DNA of 64,000 nt from Sambucus nigra (taxonomy: Eukaryota; Streptophyta; Magnoliopsida; Dipsacales; Adoxaceae): contig OX422221.1 of NCBI GenBank assembly GCA_949130495.1, forward strand, positions 27,127,917 to 27,191,916, in the 5' to 3' direction. The notes under the pieces are model-generated. The model searched no databases. It was not told the origin of the DNA and worked only from the letters and a program-made list of their open reading frames with translations. The translations under genes and the position numbers were made by a program. Positions 45,402 through 58,463 of the stretch are shown in pieces. Position 1 is the first letter of the stretch; each line of letters begins with the position of its first letter.

Positions 45402-45723
45402 AATCTCCCTATTTGGCTATTTCGATACAAAACACAAACCGAAAAAAATTGTATCTTAAAGACTAATATAAAAGGGGCCCTCCCAAATCAAGAAACAAAA
45501 AAGTATTTACGTAGAGTCTTCATATGAAAATGATATTCCCTCTAGCTAGATTTTTCTTCATTTGGTGTGGGTCCAAGTGATCATCATCTAAGCGGAACGT
45601 CCTACACACATGAGACAAATAAAATACCTTGATGCATACAAGTTTTAACTGGAAAATAAAACTCTCCACCTCAATTTGTTCATCCCCTTTTTGTCCATAA
45701 TAGACAAAGGAGTAGAAACCAAT

Positions 45724-46801
45724 CAGTGGCGGACCCAGGATTTTTGGACAGTGGGTGCGGGATTTTTTTAACAAATGCCAGGGGTTCGGGGGCGGGAGCT
45801 TCCGAGGGGAATTTTTTTGGGTTAGTTTGACTTATTTTGCAATTTTTAACCCCTAAAAACTTGTGATTAATATTCACTAATATTTTGCCCCTACATAATA
45901 AATCAACATTTTTTAACAACTACTAATTAAAATTAAAGTTTAATACAAACTTCAACAACAACGACTAATTTTGAGGACAAATTAAAATTTCAGCATGCTA
46001 ATTTTGGGGACAAATTATTTTTAGCATACTAACAACTAATTAAAATTTCAATAACCACTAAACTAAAATTTCACCATAGCAACAATAACAAAAAAAATTC
46101 TGCAACTAATTTCAGCATACTCAAAAAAATAACTAATTTCAGCAACAATAACAACTAAAAATTAACAACTAATTTCAGCAACAATTTCTAAAAATTTCAG
46201 CAACAAATAACAATTAACTAAAAATTTCAGCAACAAATAACAACTAATTTCAGCAACAATAAGTTCAATAACTAGAAATTTCAGCATACTCAAAAGGAAT
46301 GGGACTACTAAAAATTTAAGCATACTCAAAACTTTCAGCAACAATAACTAAAAACAATTAACTAATAACTAAAAATTTCAGAACATCATAAAAACATACC
46401 CAAAAAGGAACTTAGGAAGGAAGAGGGGCCGCCACTGAGGAGAGCAGCCCGGGCGCAGGCAGGGGGGCAGTGGCTGGCGGCGGCAGGAGGAGTCCTGCTG
46501 CTGTGCTTGGCCGGCGACAGGCAGGGGAGATGAGAGAAGGGGAGGGAGAGGAGGGGAGAGGGAGACTCAGAGAAGGGAAGGGCGGCTGAAAGAGAGGTGA
46601 GAATAGATTAGGTTACATTTAAGTTCTTTTCACTTTATTATATTTATATATTTGGCCCAAAACCTTTATTTCCTGCTAACCCCTTATATTCAAAACTTAC
46701 ACATGGGTCCAGAACTTTTTTTTATACCATACTCAGCAGGAATTTTTGGAATTCTTATGGGTGCGGCCGCACCCCTTCGGGATGGGGTGGGTCCGCCCCT
46801 G
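45724..46801. mobile_element. Non-autonomous hAT-type DNA transposon
   Basis: Terminal inverted repeats CAGTGGCGGACCCAGGA and (reverse complement of the right end) CAGGGGCGGACCCACCCC, with 8-bp duplications AAACCAAT at 45716-45723 and 46802-46809. The CAG.GGCGGA ends and 8-bp duplication are hAT hallmarks. 1078 bp with no transposase. The interior has repeated ACTAAAAATTTCAGCAACAA-like words (about 45940-46385) and a GC-rich block (46425-46590) that could be captured host sequence. Confidence 0.9.
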
Positions 46802-46809
46802 AAACCAAT

Positions 46810-48081
46810 CATGAAAAATAAGCATCACATGAACAAGTAAAATATCATCATAGATATACTAAATTATGCAAATGTAATGAAAATTTCAATAGGCAACTTT
46901 TTTTCACAAACTATTTTTGAACAAAATTTAAAATATAAAGTATAAAATGTAAAATTATAATACACCATATAATAACACTAAAATATCCGAATCGTGAACG
47001 CGGAATGTAATTGTGAGAAAAGTTTTCATAGGTAAATCAACATAAGCAATGATAACAATTGTGCACAAAGTCATGTCACACTTCTAAAGAATGTACTCAA
47101 AGTCTACCTTAGGTGTAAGGATTGTTAACTCATATGACATCGACTTGATTTAATCAACATGTCAATAACTTAAATGATTCTCACACCAATAACGCCAAAC
47201 TATGTAATATTTTTCAAGAAAGTTCGTTGTGCAAACCCATTGATCTTTGGCTTAAAATCCCTCAAAATCTCTCATATATTATGAATTTAATCTAAATTAT
47301 TTTGAATAAATCATAGTGCCCAAATGTAGTTAAGCATCAATGAATCTATACAAAACTGGCCTGGCACTTATGTTTTATGTGCCTCTAATCTTTTAAGGCT
47401 CTTTTATGCAAATGGAGACTTTTGGCAGAAAGAATATTTTTATCTTCCATAGCCCTTAACGTTACTTAAAATATAACAATATTTTCCAATAATTAAGTAA
47501 AATCCAGGCAATGGTTCTTACAAGAACAACTTATCTCATTTTACAATTGGTTCGTTATTAAGCAGAATTGAGATGAGAACTTCGAATTCAACAAATAATT
47601 GGTAAGCATAATGTTCATAAAGCTCGTGCACGCGTGAAATAAAGGAGACAAGGAGTCTAACATGTACATAGTAGTCATCAAATATCAACACAATGATATC
47701 CACACATTCTTAAGTACACTATTGAAATAAAGTCATGTCTCAAAACACTACAAAAAAATCACGTGTATGGATGGAATGAGGAGGTGATCCGAAAATTTTA
47801 AATGTTCATCCATATACGGTGATAAAGGAAAACACAAAACTCTTTTTGTCTTTTTAAAAAATGTTTATCAAAATAAAATCTTTTTCACTTTTCATCTTTT
47901 TCTTAAAAACTGAAAATATTTTTATATTTTTTAAAAATTTATGAGAAAAATAAAACTCTTTTTGAATTTTTCTAAAAATATCAAAAAGAAAAGAAGATAA
48001 ATACGATGATAATACAATCAAGCAATAGGAATATAAGATATGAACATGATAAACATCTTTTACTAGACAAAGTACCCAAAC
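46810..48081 (-). other. 3' untranslated region of the copia element
   Basis: Lies between RNase H and the polypurine tract/LTR. AT-rich; no frame resembling the envelope-like ORF that some SIRE elements carry here. A/T-rich words at 47800-47990. I see no other feature. Confidence 0.55.
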
Positions 48082-48660
48082 TCAATCAACAGTACAAACA
48101 CCTAAAGATTTCCTAAGATCCTCAAATTGAAGTGCATCTAAAGGTTTCGTGAAAATGTCAACCAATTGATGTTCGATTCTCACAAAGCTCAAGGACATTA
48201 CCTTCTCCTCAAAAACATCACAAATAAAATGTTCATGTATCCCAATGTGCTTTGTGAACGAGTGTTGGACTGTATCACGAGAAATATGGACCGTGCTTGT
48301 ATTATCATAAGAAGTGGTCATTGTGCGTTGTGAAGTCCCATAATCTTCCAATATTTTCTTCATCCATAAGAGTTGTGTGTAAAAACTTCGGTGGCAATAT
48401 AGTAAGACTCCACCGTAGATAAATCTACGGATTTTTACTTCTTTCTCAACCACAAGATGAGAGCTCTCCCAAAGTTAAAACACCAACTTGCAGTGCTCCT
48501 ACAACCATTAACATCCCCAGCGCAATCCGCATCTGAATAGGCTGACAAATGGTCATCGATATCAAAGGAATAAGGAATACTAAATACGTAGGAAAGAGTG
48601 TCACTCACATATTTGATGATACATTTTAGTGCGAGGAAATGAGACTCTTTCGTGGATTCA
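48082..48660 (-). pseudogene. Copia (SIRE-type) RNase H
   Basis: The C-terminal frame (48453-48082) has TQLLWMKKILEDYGTSQ, HSFTKHIGIHEHFICD and EHQLVDIFTKPLDALQFEDL, the standard copia RNase H end (family: DN.SA...S.NPV.H.RTKHI.I..HF.RD...LADI.TKPL). The adjacent upstream part (48660-48454) shows LSAYSDADCAGDVNGCRSTA in another frame, with SDAD retained. Confidence 0.9.
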
Positions 48661-48662
48661 TG

Positions 48663-49480
48663 TTATCGTGCATAAACTCCAACACTAAAAGCAACATCGG
48701 GATGACTAGCGGTCAAGTAGAGAAGACTACCTATCATACTTCGATAAAGGGTTTTCTTTACTCCCTTGCCTGAAGTATCTTTTCTAAGCTTTGTTATTGT
48801 ACTCATAGGGGTGCGTGAGTGCTTAATGAATTCTAGACCAAACTTCTTCACTAGGTCCCTTGCATATTTAGATTGAGATATGAATATCACATCCTCAAGA
48901 TGATAAACTTGGAGGCCCAGGAAGAACATAAGATCACTAATCATGATCATCTGAAACTCACTCTTTATCTCCTCCTCAAAAGTGTGAGCATGGTCGGAGC
49001 ACGTGGATCCAAATACTATATTGTCCATATAAACTTGGGCAATTAAAATAGCACCACTAACTCTCCTCGCAAATAACATCTTATCCACTCCCCCTCTCTT
49101 GAATCCACGATCTACGAGATAGGAAGTGATACTCTTGTACCAAGCACGGGGTGCTTTCTTCAAACCATAAAAGGCCTTCTTACGATAATAGATGTGTCCC
49201 GAGTGATTAGGGTCTTCAAACCCTTTTGGTTGTTACAAATAATCTTCCTCTTATATAATGACATTCAGAAAGGCACTCTTGGCATGCATCTGATATAGCT
49301 TGAAGCATGAATGACATGCAATGTAAAGTATTAAGAAGACGAACTCAAGCCTAGCATTAGGAGCGAATGTCTTGTCATAGTCTACACCCTCAATCGTGTG
49401 TAACCTTGAGAGACCAACCTAGCCTTATTGCGAACTACGGTACCATTCTCATCCACGATATTCTTTAAAATACACTTGGT
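48663..49480 (-). pseudogene. Copia (SIRE-type) reverse transcriptase
   Basis: KKAFYGLKKAPRAWY is at the frame boundary near 49165, followed by QVYMDNIVFGSTCSDHA (catalytic YVDDI, here YMDN), EFQMIMISDLMFFLGLQV, FISQSKYARDLVKKFGLE and YRSMIGSLLYLTASHPDVAF, in the usual copia order. The second Asp of the YXDD box is replaced by Asn, so polymerase activity would be lost even without the frame breaks. Upstream, 49164-49480 carries the RT start in broken frames. Confidence 0.9.
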
Positions 49481-49700
49481 ACCTATCACATTTGACTTCC
49501 TACGTCAGGGGACTAATTCTCTGATAGCTAACCACATTCTCGAGTTGAGAATGAGTCTTGACACCTAGTGTCGGATCACCAAGTATAGCGTAATGGTCAT
49601 GACACTTTCGAACTTAAGTGGATGAATCCTCAAAATTGGGAGTTGGTTCCACCGTGGTAGTATGAGGAAGGACGGGATCATCACTAGGGGTTCATCATCA

Positions 49701-50321
49701 TCATACTGGGGGGGGGGGGATAAGAGTAATAAATGCTGGCAGCTCATCCTCTCGAATCGTGATGTTTATTGACTCCATCACCTTAGAGCTTGCAAAGTTA
49801 GAAACCCTATAGGCCCTACTCATTGATGAATAAACAAAAAATATCCCCTCGTCTCTCCGAGAGTCAAAATTTACCAAGTGCTCTTTATCTCTCAAGATGT
49901 AGCAAGTATTCCTAAAGACATGGAAATACGATAGGTTGGGCTTCTTCCCTCTCCACAACTCATAAGGCATGTGTATCATGTGCAGACGAAGATATACCCT
50001 ATTCACTATATGGCATGCGGTGTTCACCGCCTCTATCAAAAAATCATTTAGGCATGTTTCTCTCAAGAAGCATGGATCTAGCCATCTCTTGTATCATTCG
50101 TTTCTTCCTCTTAACAAACCCAGTTTCTTGAGGAGTACGAATGATCGAAAACTCATGTTTGATGCCCACTCCCTCACAATAGCTATCCACCTTGTCTTAT
50201 TTAAATTCAGTGGCATTATTAGAACGCATCCAATTAATAGTGACACTGTGTTGTTTTTGTAGGATACGACACTTGGTTATTAGAAACTCAACTGCATTGA
50301 ACTTTTGTCAAAGGAATCTTA
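49701..50321 (-). pseudogene. Copia (SIRE-type) integrase, truncated
   Basis: The open frame 50066-49701 has EAVNTACHIVNRVYLR, PYELWRGKKPNLSYFHVF and FDSRRDEGIFFVYSSMSRAY, then MESINITIRED, matching the copia integrase C-terminal region. Upstream in another frame 50260-50070 reads WMRSNNATEFKQDKVDSYCE and KHEFSIIRTPQETGFVKRKK, the second Asp (here Asn) and Glu region of the core. The sequence breaks at the (TA)n tract at 50325, so gag, protease, integrase start and 5' LTR are missing. Confidence 0.9.

Positions 50322-50324
<3 letters not shown>

Positions 50325-50382
<58 letters not shown>
50325..50382. repeat. (TA)29 microsatellite at a chimeric junction
   Basis: To its left is copia integrase (minus), to its right the interior of a Tekay-2 LTR (plus). 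The homologous point in the intact 3' LTR (57801-57816) carries a short TA tract. Confidence 0.9.
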
Positions 50383-50385
<3 letters not shown>

Positions 50386-51508
50386 ATGATGTGACTATAT
50401 GTATATATATTTATGTGCTTGTGGATATTTCTACATTGTGAAACTAGTAGATACGGTAATAATAATAAATGCTTTGCGCCAAGTGGTATTAACCAAGGGG
50501 TGTAGGTGTAATATACATATATAGGGATGATGCGACTATATATATGAATAAACTTGGGAAAATTATACTGTGTGAAATTATTATATATAGTAATAATGAG
50601 AAACAAAATAATCTTAGTTGGTAAAAGATTAACCGGAGGGACGGTGAATAATGATGCTTAGTTATGAGGGATAAACTATTACAATAATGTATTGTATGGG
50701 TGATACGGATATACTACTAGTGAAGTAGATGATGGTATGGTGACTTCGAACTAGTCAGGATGGGTAGCATAACCAATAGGGAGTATATGTACGTTAGACG
50801 TGCACAATAGATGAGAGGTGAGAATCTCATGTGAGAGTTCGAAACTAACATGAACATAATACTTGCTTCATTGCAGTTTTAAGTGCTTGCTAAAATAAAT
50901 ATTTTTACAACTCGGGCTCTGATCCGATTCTTCCTATTCTCCTATTTTTTGCTATATATATATTATTTATCAGGTGCCCAGCCACAAGGTTGCCACCAGA
51001 CTTAAATGCATGGATCATTTCGCTAGCTGCAGCTGTTGTGGAAGCTGTAGGTTATTGAGATTAGACGCTTTTACCTTTCCATTCAGTTCTAGTTCAGACA
51101 TTTCAGTTAGGGCATGTGTCTCCCGCTTCCAGTTTAGTTATTCAGAGGTTGTATTTTTCTTAGTAGCATTTCTTCTATTGTTGGATTGAGTATTATTACA
51201 CGTTTTGTTTGAGAATTTGAACTCGGATGTTTTATCCAGTCTTATTTAATTCGGTAATTATTTTTTGTTTAGTATTTATTTTATTCTGGTGGAATGCAGA
51301 TAGTTTTATTTTAATAATGAAAATTTATTAACGGATTGTTTGGGTATAATTCAAATTAAATGTTTTGACACTTAGCTTAATTATTTATTAGGTGATAGAT
51401 AAAACAAAATTATTTTCAATAGTGATGCTAAGAATGAACCAACCGCTCACTTCGGTTTAATTTAATAAAGGACTGATCACCCGGTATTTAATTAGTCGGG
51501 GTCTCACA
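50383..51508 (+). mobile_element. 5' LTR of Tekay element 2, 5'-truncated
   Basis: Aligns base by base with 57817-59005 of the 3' LTR by eye (for example GATGATGCGACTATATATAT and GTGCCCAGCC against GTACCCAGCC). It ends GTCTCACA, followed by GG and a PBS. About 1.9 kb of LTR start is missing at the TA junction. (TA)5 at 50953 corresponds to (TA)37 in the 3' LTR. Confidence 0.9.
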
Positions 51509-51510
51509 GG

Positions 51511-51522
51511 TGGTATCAGAGC
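51511..51522 (+). promoter_or_regulatory. Primer-binding site of Tekay-2
   Basis: TGGTATCAGAGC, perfect tRNA-iMet site, 2 bp after the LTR end. Confidence 0.95.
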
Positions 51523-53488
51523 GTCAAGTTATAGCGTCCTTAGGATTTGTACGGCTTTTCACGTTTTAGCGTAGCGTTCTTTGATGTAGAGCCTTATTAT
51601 AGGATTATTGTATTCCCTTATGCATACAACTTACGTTCTCCTGCTATGAATTATAATGGATGTGAATCATTATACAAAATCATGTGTGCTTCGAGCACCA
51701 ACATTATAGGACGACTAACGAGGGCCGTAAGAAGGACTCCAGGAGAAGAAACTCGACAGAAGACATAAAGTAATTTGGGAACGGTGGACGTGACAAAAGT
51801 CATCATGAGTATGATTTAAGAAAGTGATAATAGAATTTTCACTTGGGAAATAATGGGATCCCTGGGCACAGTCATAGGTAACGGTGGAGCGATTTCAAGA
51901 TCATCCAGCGTATTCGACAAGGGGAAAATTAGAGGGAATCTTTTGAAATGTCATCGATGAAGATGCAGAGAAGAAAGAGGGAAAGTGTAACAGGCCAATG
52001 GAAGCAGAAAATCCGAAGGTAATTGAGTAGAGTGGAGTGCAAAGACACTCAGAATTAAATTGGTATTAAATTTGTAGCTCTTAGGAGCGACATAAAGTGA
52101 TTAGAGTCAATCATCAAGTATAAAGAAGCATATTTGAAATTTAAAGACAAATTTAGGTACGATTTGACCGCGAGGTCTTCTATTTGATGTTATGACAGAA
52201 ATGCAGGTGAAATTTTAAAACTTAGCATAGTGGGTAGGTTAGAGACCGATCGTGAGAGATAGGTTGAATTGCCTAATGAATTTTGTACCTGAAAAAGGGG
52301 GATAGTGTGTAGAATACATTGTTGGTTGATAAATCCAACTAGAATGACTAATGTTGATGTCATCAAGGTTATACGTCTTCAATTTATTTCAGTACTCCTA
52401 GAAGAAGTGAGCCAGGTGGGTTAGAGAATTTGGCCGAAAAGTAAAACTGAACTTAACGGTGTTAGTGAAACACCACATGAGAGTATGCCCAATAGGGAAT
52501 TCATTTAGATAATTTTGATTGATTAACTTCCTATAAAGTGACGATGAAGTTAATCAGGGCTATAGAGGACAACTATAGTTTCTAAAGGCCTGCATAGGGA
52601 CAACGGGAGAATAATTGGGAGCTAGGACTGCCAGTCTGAGGAAAGGACATTTTAAAATGGTTAGTGGGGCCAGACGGGAAATTTCTCGAGAAGTTTTCCT
52701 ATGTGTAGAGAATGGGACTATCAATGTTGAATGTCTCCATGTTAAGAAGTACAACTGATAAGATTTGAGGATGGTTGCCAATTAGGCATAACAACTGGAG
52801 GAGTGAGATTATCTGAGCAGTAATTGGGTGAAGATAATTGAGCTCAAGGAGTTACAACCCGAGAGTGGTGGGTTCAGGGAGGGCTAGCAGAGTCCTCGGT
52901 AATAGTTACATACCGTATTGAGGTCTCAAGATTTAGGCTAATGTTTCAGTGATGGATGTGTAAGCCGTAGAACAAAATAAATTTTCCACAGAAAGGAGGG
53001 GGCAACTATGGGGTGGAATACTAGATGTATTAAAATTATAGATACTCATGGCTGTGTTGGCAACTACGTGCTGGGATCCTATGATCAGGCGAGCTTGGTG
53101 AAGTTTTGTTTCATCCTTGCGATAAAAGGATTAGGTCAAGCGACATGAGTGTATCGCAATACATATATAAATTGTTAACACTAAAGTTCACACGCGAGTC
53201 GAGTTTAGTTGGTACGCTTGTTTTAACAGTCTGGTTACAAATATATTTACTATGGGTAATGGGGCTTTCTGATGTCGCCCGTGAGTGATCCGGGTGGGCC
53301 CTAAAGGCATATTTTATTTCTGCAATTTACTATTGCATTGATTTATCAAAGTAAAGCTTATTATGGTAGTGTGTAGTGATAATTACCGAATGTTTGAATG
53401 ATAGTATATTAAGCTATAAGACTATCGTGCTGGATACTCCGGGTGAGTAAAATTACTTTTGTGAAGTGCCACCTGAAATAGGGTTGGG

Positions 53489-54027
<539 letters not shown>

Positions 54028-54932
54028 ATTTCATGATATCGTAGACTTCAGTGAGTTTTTTGTCTCGTTAGATGTGATCCCGGTGCTTAGGTATTTAAAT
54101 ACTGATGTGACTCAGGATGCATTGTGTCCTTTATCAACCAGCGAAATTTAGCTTATTATATATAGCGCCAAAACTCAGGATAGTGATAGTACCATATTTC
54201 ATGATATTTTTTTAAAAACATAAGTAGACTTTTATGTCAACATACGGAGATTGTGGGACAGTACATGTTATGGACTAAGGGCCTTACGGATCTCGACGAC
54301 CAATAATGTTAGGTAGTAGTATATCGGGGGCTTCCTTGTTTGGATTTTGCTTTGCGAGACATCCCATGCACGAAACTAACAAATGTCAGGAGTTGACGAG
54401 AAGTTTGGATGATAGTTCATGTGACTCGTACCTTAGTAATTGTACATATAAGAGAGTAATCGAGAGTGGATAATTCCACTGTAATGTGAGAATATATTTT
54501 ATTTGTGCAAAAATGTGCAAGGCATAGGGTGTATGGGCGCCTAGGTAATTGAATCTTAACTTTATTTCCATTCAGAATGTATGAGATAAGGCAAATGAAG
54601 ATAGAAGTGGAGATATCAGTACTTGATTGTATGCCCATGAGAATGGTATTGTATTAGGCAGTAGATTGTGATTTCCATATGAATTCGACAACACTTATCC
54701 CGGGGAGTTGAATTTTTTTGTTAGAGGCTTACGTCTCACGAGAAATCGATTATTAAAGCGGGGGAAGGACCTGTGACACGCGGTGAGGCAAAGTCAGATG
54801 GATCAAGGTTAAAGGTACATTTGAGAAGAATATCATACGTATCATGTTATAAATGACAGTGGTGATGGGATTTAATGAAGAAAAATATTACTAAATTCAT
54901 TTTGCAATGGGTCACCTGTCTGTCAGAAAAGG

Positions 54933-55202
54933 GTGGACCACCAGAGACCGGTAGGGGTTTCTTCAACCGATAGGGATTCCGAAGTAGGAATGGGAGAGTC
55001 CTCCCAAGGGTTTTATCGTGAAGGGGGATACGATCCTATATGGGTGATAATGGATCGGTTGACCAAAATAGCTCACGTTATGCCAGTTAAGACTGTTCAT
55101 ACTAAAGGACAGTATGCACAGATCCTTATAATCGAGATAATGAGGTTAGGTGGGGTACCGCTTGACATAGAGTCTGATTGGGACAAGATCTTCGTCTCTT
55201 GA
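54933..55202 (+). pseudogene. Tekay-2 integrase core fragment
   Basis: DHQRPVGVSST follows the zinc-finger Cys word. PIWVIMDRLTKIAHVMPVK and YAQILIIEIMRLGGVPLDIE match the gypsy core (family: D.IWV.VDRLTKSAHF.PVK......YA.....EIVRLHGVP..IVSDR), with the first and (SDWD) second Asp regions present. A stop follows FVS. Downstream to 55880 only broken frames of the integrase C-terminus remain. Confidence 0.85.
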
Positions 55203-55880
55203 TTATGGAAAGGTGTTTACGAGGCTTTGGATATCGAGTTGTGGTTGAGTACGACCTATCATCCCATACAAATGGGTAGAACAAGTGGACAAATCAGATG
55301 ATTGGGAAAATAAATTATATGTGTACCCTTGGATCTTAGGGGAGGACGATATTAGTCCCTTCCACAAGTTGAGTTTTTGTACAATAACTCATATAAGTTA
55401 ACTTTTGGGCATGGTGTCAGTCGAGATATGGAACAGTAAACCATGTTTTTCTTATGATTGTTGGCTAAAGGTGGGAGAAACAAATCCTATTGCAAAGATT
55501 CGAGACAAGTTGATATTTACAGTATATAATGTGTGTAAAGTATATACAACGCAAATAACCGACGTGTGTGCAAATCGTTGTGAGACGAGGTGTGTATCTA
55601 AAGAACGATTAATCTATTAAGGTGCCAATAGTAGAAAGACACACAACGAATATATCTAAAATAAAGTTTAAGTAGTGAAACTTGAACGGTAAGACTTGGG
55701 CAAGAATCAATGTGACGGGGTAACCTGGAGTTTAAAACAAATAAAAGTGGAGTCTTCGTTATTAAGGGTATTCGATAGCGTACTATATGGGTGGTACGAA
55801 GTAGTCCACTTGGGAGCGCAATGATGCGATGCGTTTGTACCTGGTATACTTTTTTCGAATTTCAGGACGAAATTCCATTA

Positions 55881-55893
55881 TAAGGGGGGAAGT
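55881..55893 (+). promoter_or_regulatory. Polypurine tract of Tekay-2
   Basis: TAAGGGGGGAAGT, immediately before the 3' LTR start at 55895, preceded by TTTCAGGACGAAATTCC. That word is a hallmark of the pol end of Tekay/Del elements. Confidence 0.9.
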
Positions 55894-57064
55894 ATGTAAC
55901 ACTCACTATTTTTATGATATTAAATAATTATGAGATTAATTATTATTATTGGATTAATTAAATTAAAAAGGTGAGAAATTTATTTGTTAGTTAATTAATA
56001 CGGATTAAAATAATTATTAACTAGCGTGCCAATGGTTAATACTTATTGATGAAAATTATGGTATATTACTGTGTGAATATATAATATGGAATTATGAAAT
56101 TTTATAAATTATCGAGAGTGGAAAATATGACAGTTTGGTATATTAAGTCGGGACATGCGTGTGAGTCGTGTCAGGACTAATTTAATGCATTAAAGAAGTG
56201 AATTATTGTTAAGTAACTCGTATGGTCATTTCGAGTGTGCCATTGGATCCGAAAGGGTTGAGATAGTCAGAAAACTCTACTCGGGTATTCTATTTGAACT
56301 CCGGAATATTTTTAGGCCTAACTGGCACCCCGTAGGGGTGTTTCTATCCTTTAAATTTTTGGGGAAGCATTATGGACAAAAATTAAAGAAAATAAATAAG
56401 GTAAACGTGGGGGAGAAAGGGTCTGTCAGTTCCAAACCTATGAGAGAAAAGAGTATGACATATAGGAAGGAAGAAGGAGTCCATAGGTGTTCTTTGTGCA
56501 TAACTCAAGGACTCACATCAGAAATCCCACCAAAGCGTAGATCAGAAGACGAGGAACACGTCTATGCCAATTTCATCAACTGATCAGAACATCATAATCG
56601 AGGCAAGTGTTTATTACTTGGTTTCTATTAGCAATAATTATGCTCATGTTAGTATAGGAATCAAATACATGATGTAGAATTGAATTAGGTGAATTTAGGG
56701 AATTTAAATCATGGGTCAAGAGTTATTTTAAAAAAGAATTGAACCCCTTTGCATGTAGAATAGAAATCCCGGAATTTTATGTTGAAATTGAGAAACAAAT
56801 CTGAGTTTTAATTTAGAGTTATACATATAATTTGAGAACTAGGGTTCTTGGTAATTAAATTGCGGATTTCGATTTTTATTAATGATTAGTGATGAATTCA
56901 TGATGATATATTATTGGAAATCATATATAGATGTTAAGTAGTTGATGGGAATTGAATGATTGGTGGGCTGATTATTTTAGAGGTTTTAGGCTTAAAAATG
57001 GTGGAAAACGGAACTGTTAAGGGTGTAGAACGCAACAGGTCTGGTGGGGTAGAAGAATGCTGAA

Positions 57065-57145
57065 TCTCGTTCGAATGAGACTGAGCTTCGTTCGAACGAG
57101 AAAGCTGATGTCGTTCGAACAACATCTGACCTCGCTCGAAAGGCA
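57065..57145. promoter_or_regulatory. Phased TTCGAA cluster in the Tekay-2 LTR
   Basis: TTCGAA cores at 57070, 57091 and 57114 and CTCGAA at 57135: spacings 21, 23 and 21 bp. Contexts CTCGTTCGAATGAG and TTCGTTCGAACGAG are near-perfect longer palindromes. About 140-220 bp upstream of the TATA-like word. Confidence 0.75.
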
Positions 57146-57765
57146 GGTCCTCCAAAAATCTGAGAAATTTTCAATTCAGTCCAAATTCAAGTTACACACT
57201 TATTTTGAGTGAGGAAAACTATCATTTGATGATTATTAGCATAATGCAGAATTGTTAGGGGATATTCATAGAATAATACCTTATATATTTTGGAAAGGTG
57301 AGTTAACCGTGAAAATTTCGAGAGGGAGAATAAGCGAATTAATAATATTATAAGTAGTAATGAGAGAATACTACGTATGGAAAATATATGTGTGGGTTGG
57401 GTGAATGCCTAATAAATTTTAATAGGATGTGAAAATGCCTATTATATGATTGTATTTGTGTGTATAACATACCTATGCTGCTTATAATTGGGAGGAGGTT
57501 TCGCGCAGTGGACAGTCTTATCCTAGGTGACCCAATGGGGGGATATTTGACTTGTACCTAGAGCATATGAACTTGGATACGTGCTATCTGTTACATAGGA
57601 TAGTTTCGACGGTTGAATGGGAGCATAGGTATGTGCGTGAACCATTTAGCTGGTGAGTATGCTCACCTCCAATATTTGTGTTATGAGATTTATGGTTCGT
57701 GAGAGACGCCGAGCCAATTGTCCTTTATGCAGCGAGTGATGCACCAGGACATTATAGTAGAGTAT

Positions 57766-58039
57766 GCATTGCGCCAACTGGTCTTAACCAAGGGGTGCAT
57801 GTATATATATATATATGGATGATGTGTTTATATGTATATATATTTATGTGCTTGTGGATATTTCTACTTTGTGAAACTAGTAGATACAGTAATAATAATA
57901 AATGCTTTGCGCCAAGTCGTATTAACCAAGGGGTGTAGGTGTAATATACATATATAGGGATGATGCGACTATATATATGAATAAACATGGGAAAGTTATA
58001 TTTTGTGAAATTAGTAGATATAGTAATAAAGAGAAACAA
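57766..58039. repeat. Two-unit tandem duplication, about 137 bp, in the Tekay-2 LTR
   Basis: GCGCCAA(C/G)T.GT(C/A)TTAACCAAG begins at about 57770 and 57908. Each unit continues through ATGGATGATG or AGGGATGATG and ends with GAAACTAGTAGATA or GAAATTAGTAGATA and an AGTAATAA word. The second unit is also present in the 5' LTR (about 50475). Confidence 0.8.
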
Positions 58040-58383
58040 AATAATCTTAGTTGGTAAAAGATAACCGGCCAGACGGTGAATAATGATGCTTAGTAATGAG
58101 GGATAAACTATTACAATAACGTATTATATGGGCGATACAGATATACTACTAGTGACGTAGATGATGGTTTGGTGACTTCTAACTAGTTAGGCTGGGTACC
58201 ATAACTAATAGGGAGTATATGTACATTAGGTGTGCAGAATAGATGAGAGGTGAGAATCTCATATGAGAGTTCAAAACTAATATGCACATAATACTTACTT
58301 TATTGCAGTTTTAAGTGCTTGTTAAAACAAATATTTTTAAAACTCGGGCTCTGACCCGTTTCTTGCTATTCTCCTCTCTTTTG

Positions 58384-58384
<1 letters not shown>

Positions 58385-58458
<74 letters not shown>
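58385..58458. repeat. (TA)37 microsatellite in the Tekay-2 3' LTR
   Basis: The homologous site of the 5' LTR (50953-50962) has (TA)5. Because the two LTRs were identical at insertion, the difference arose afterwards. Confidence 0.95.
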
Positions 58459-58463
<5 letters not shown>

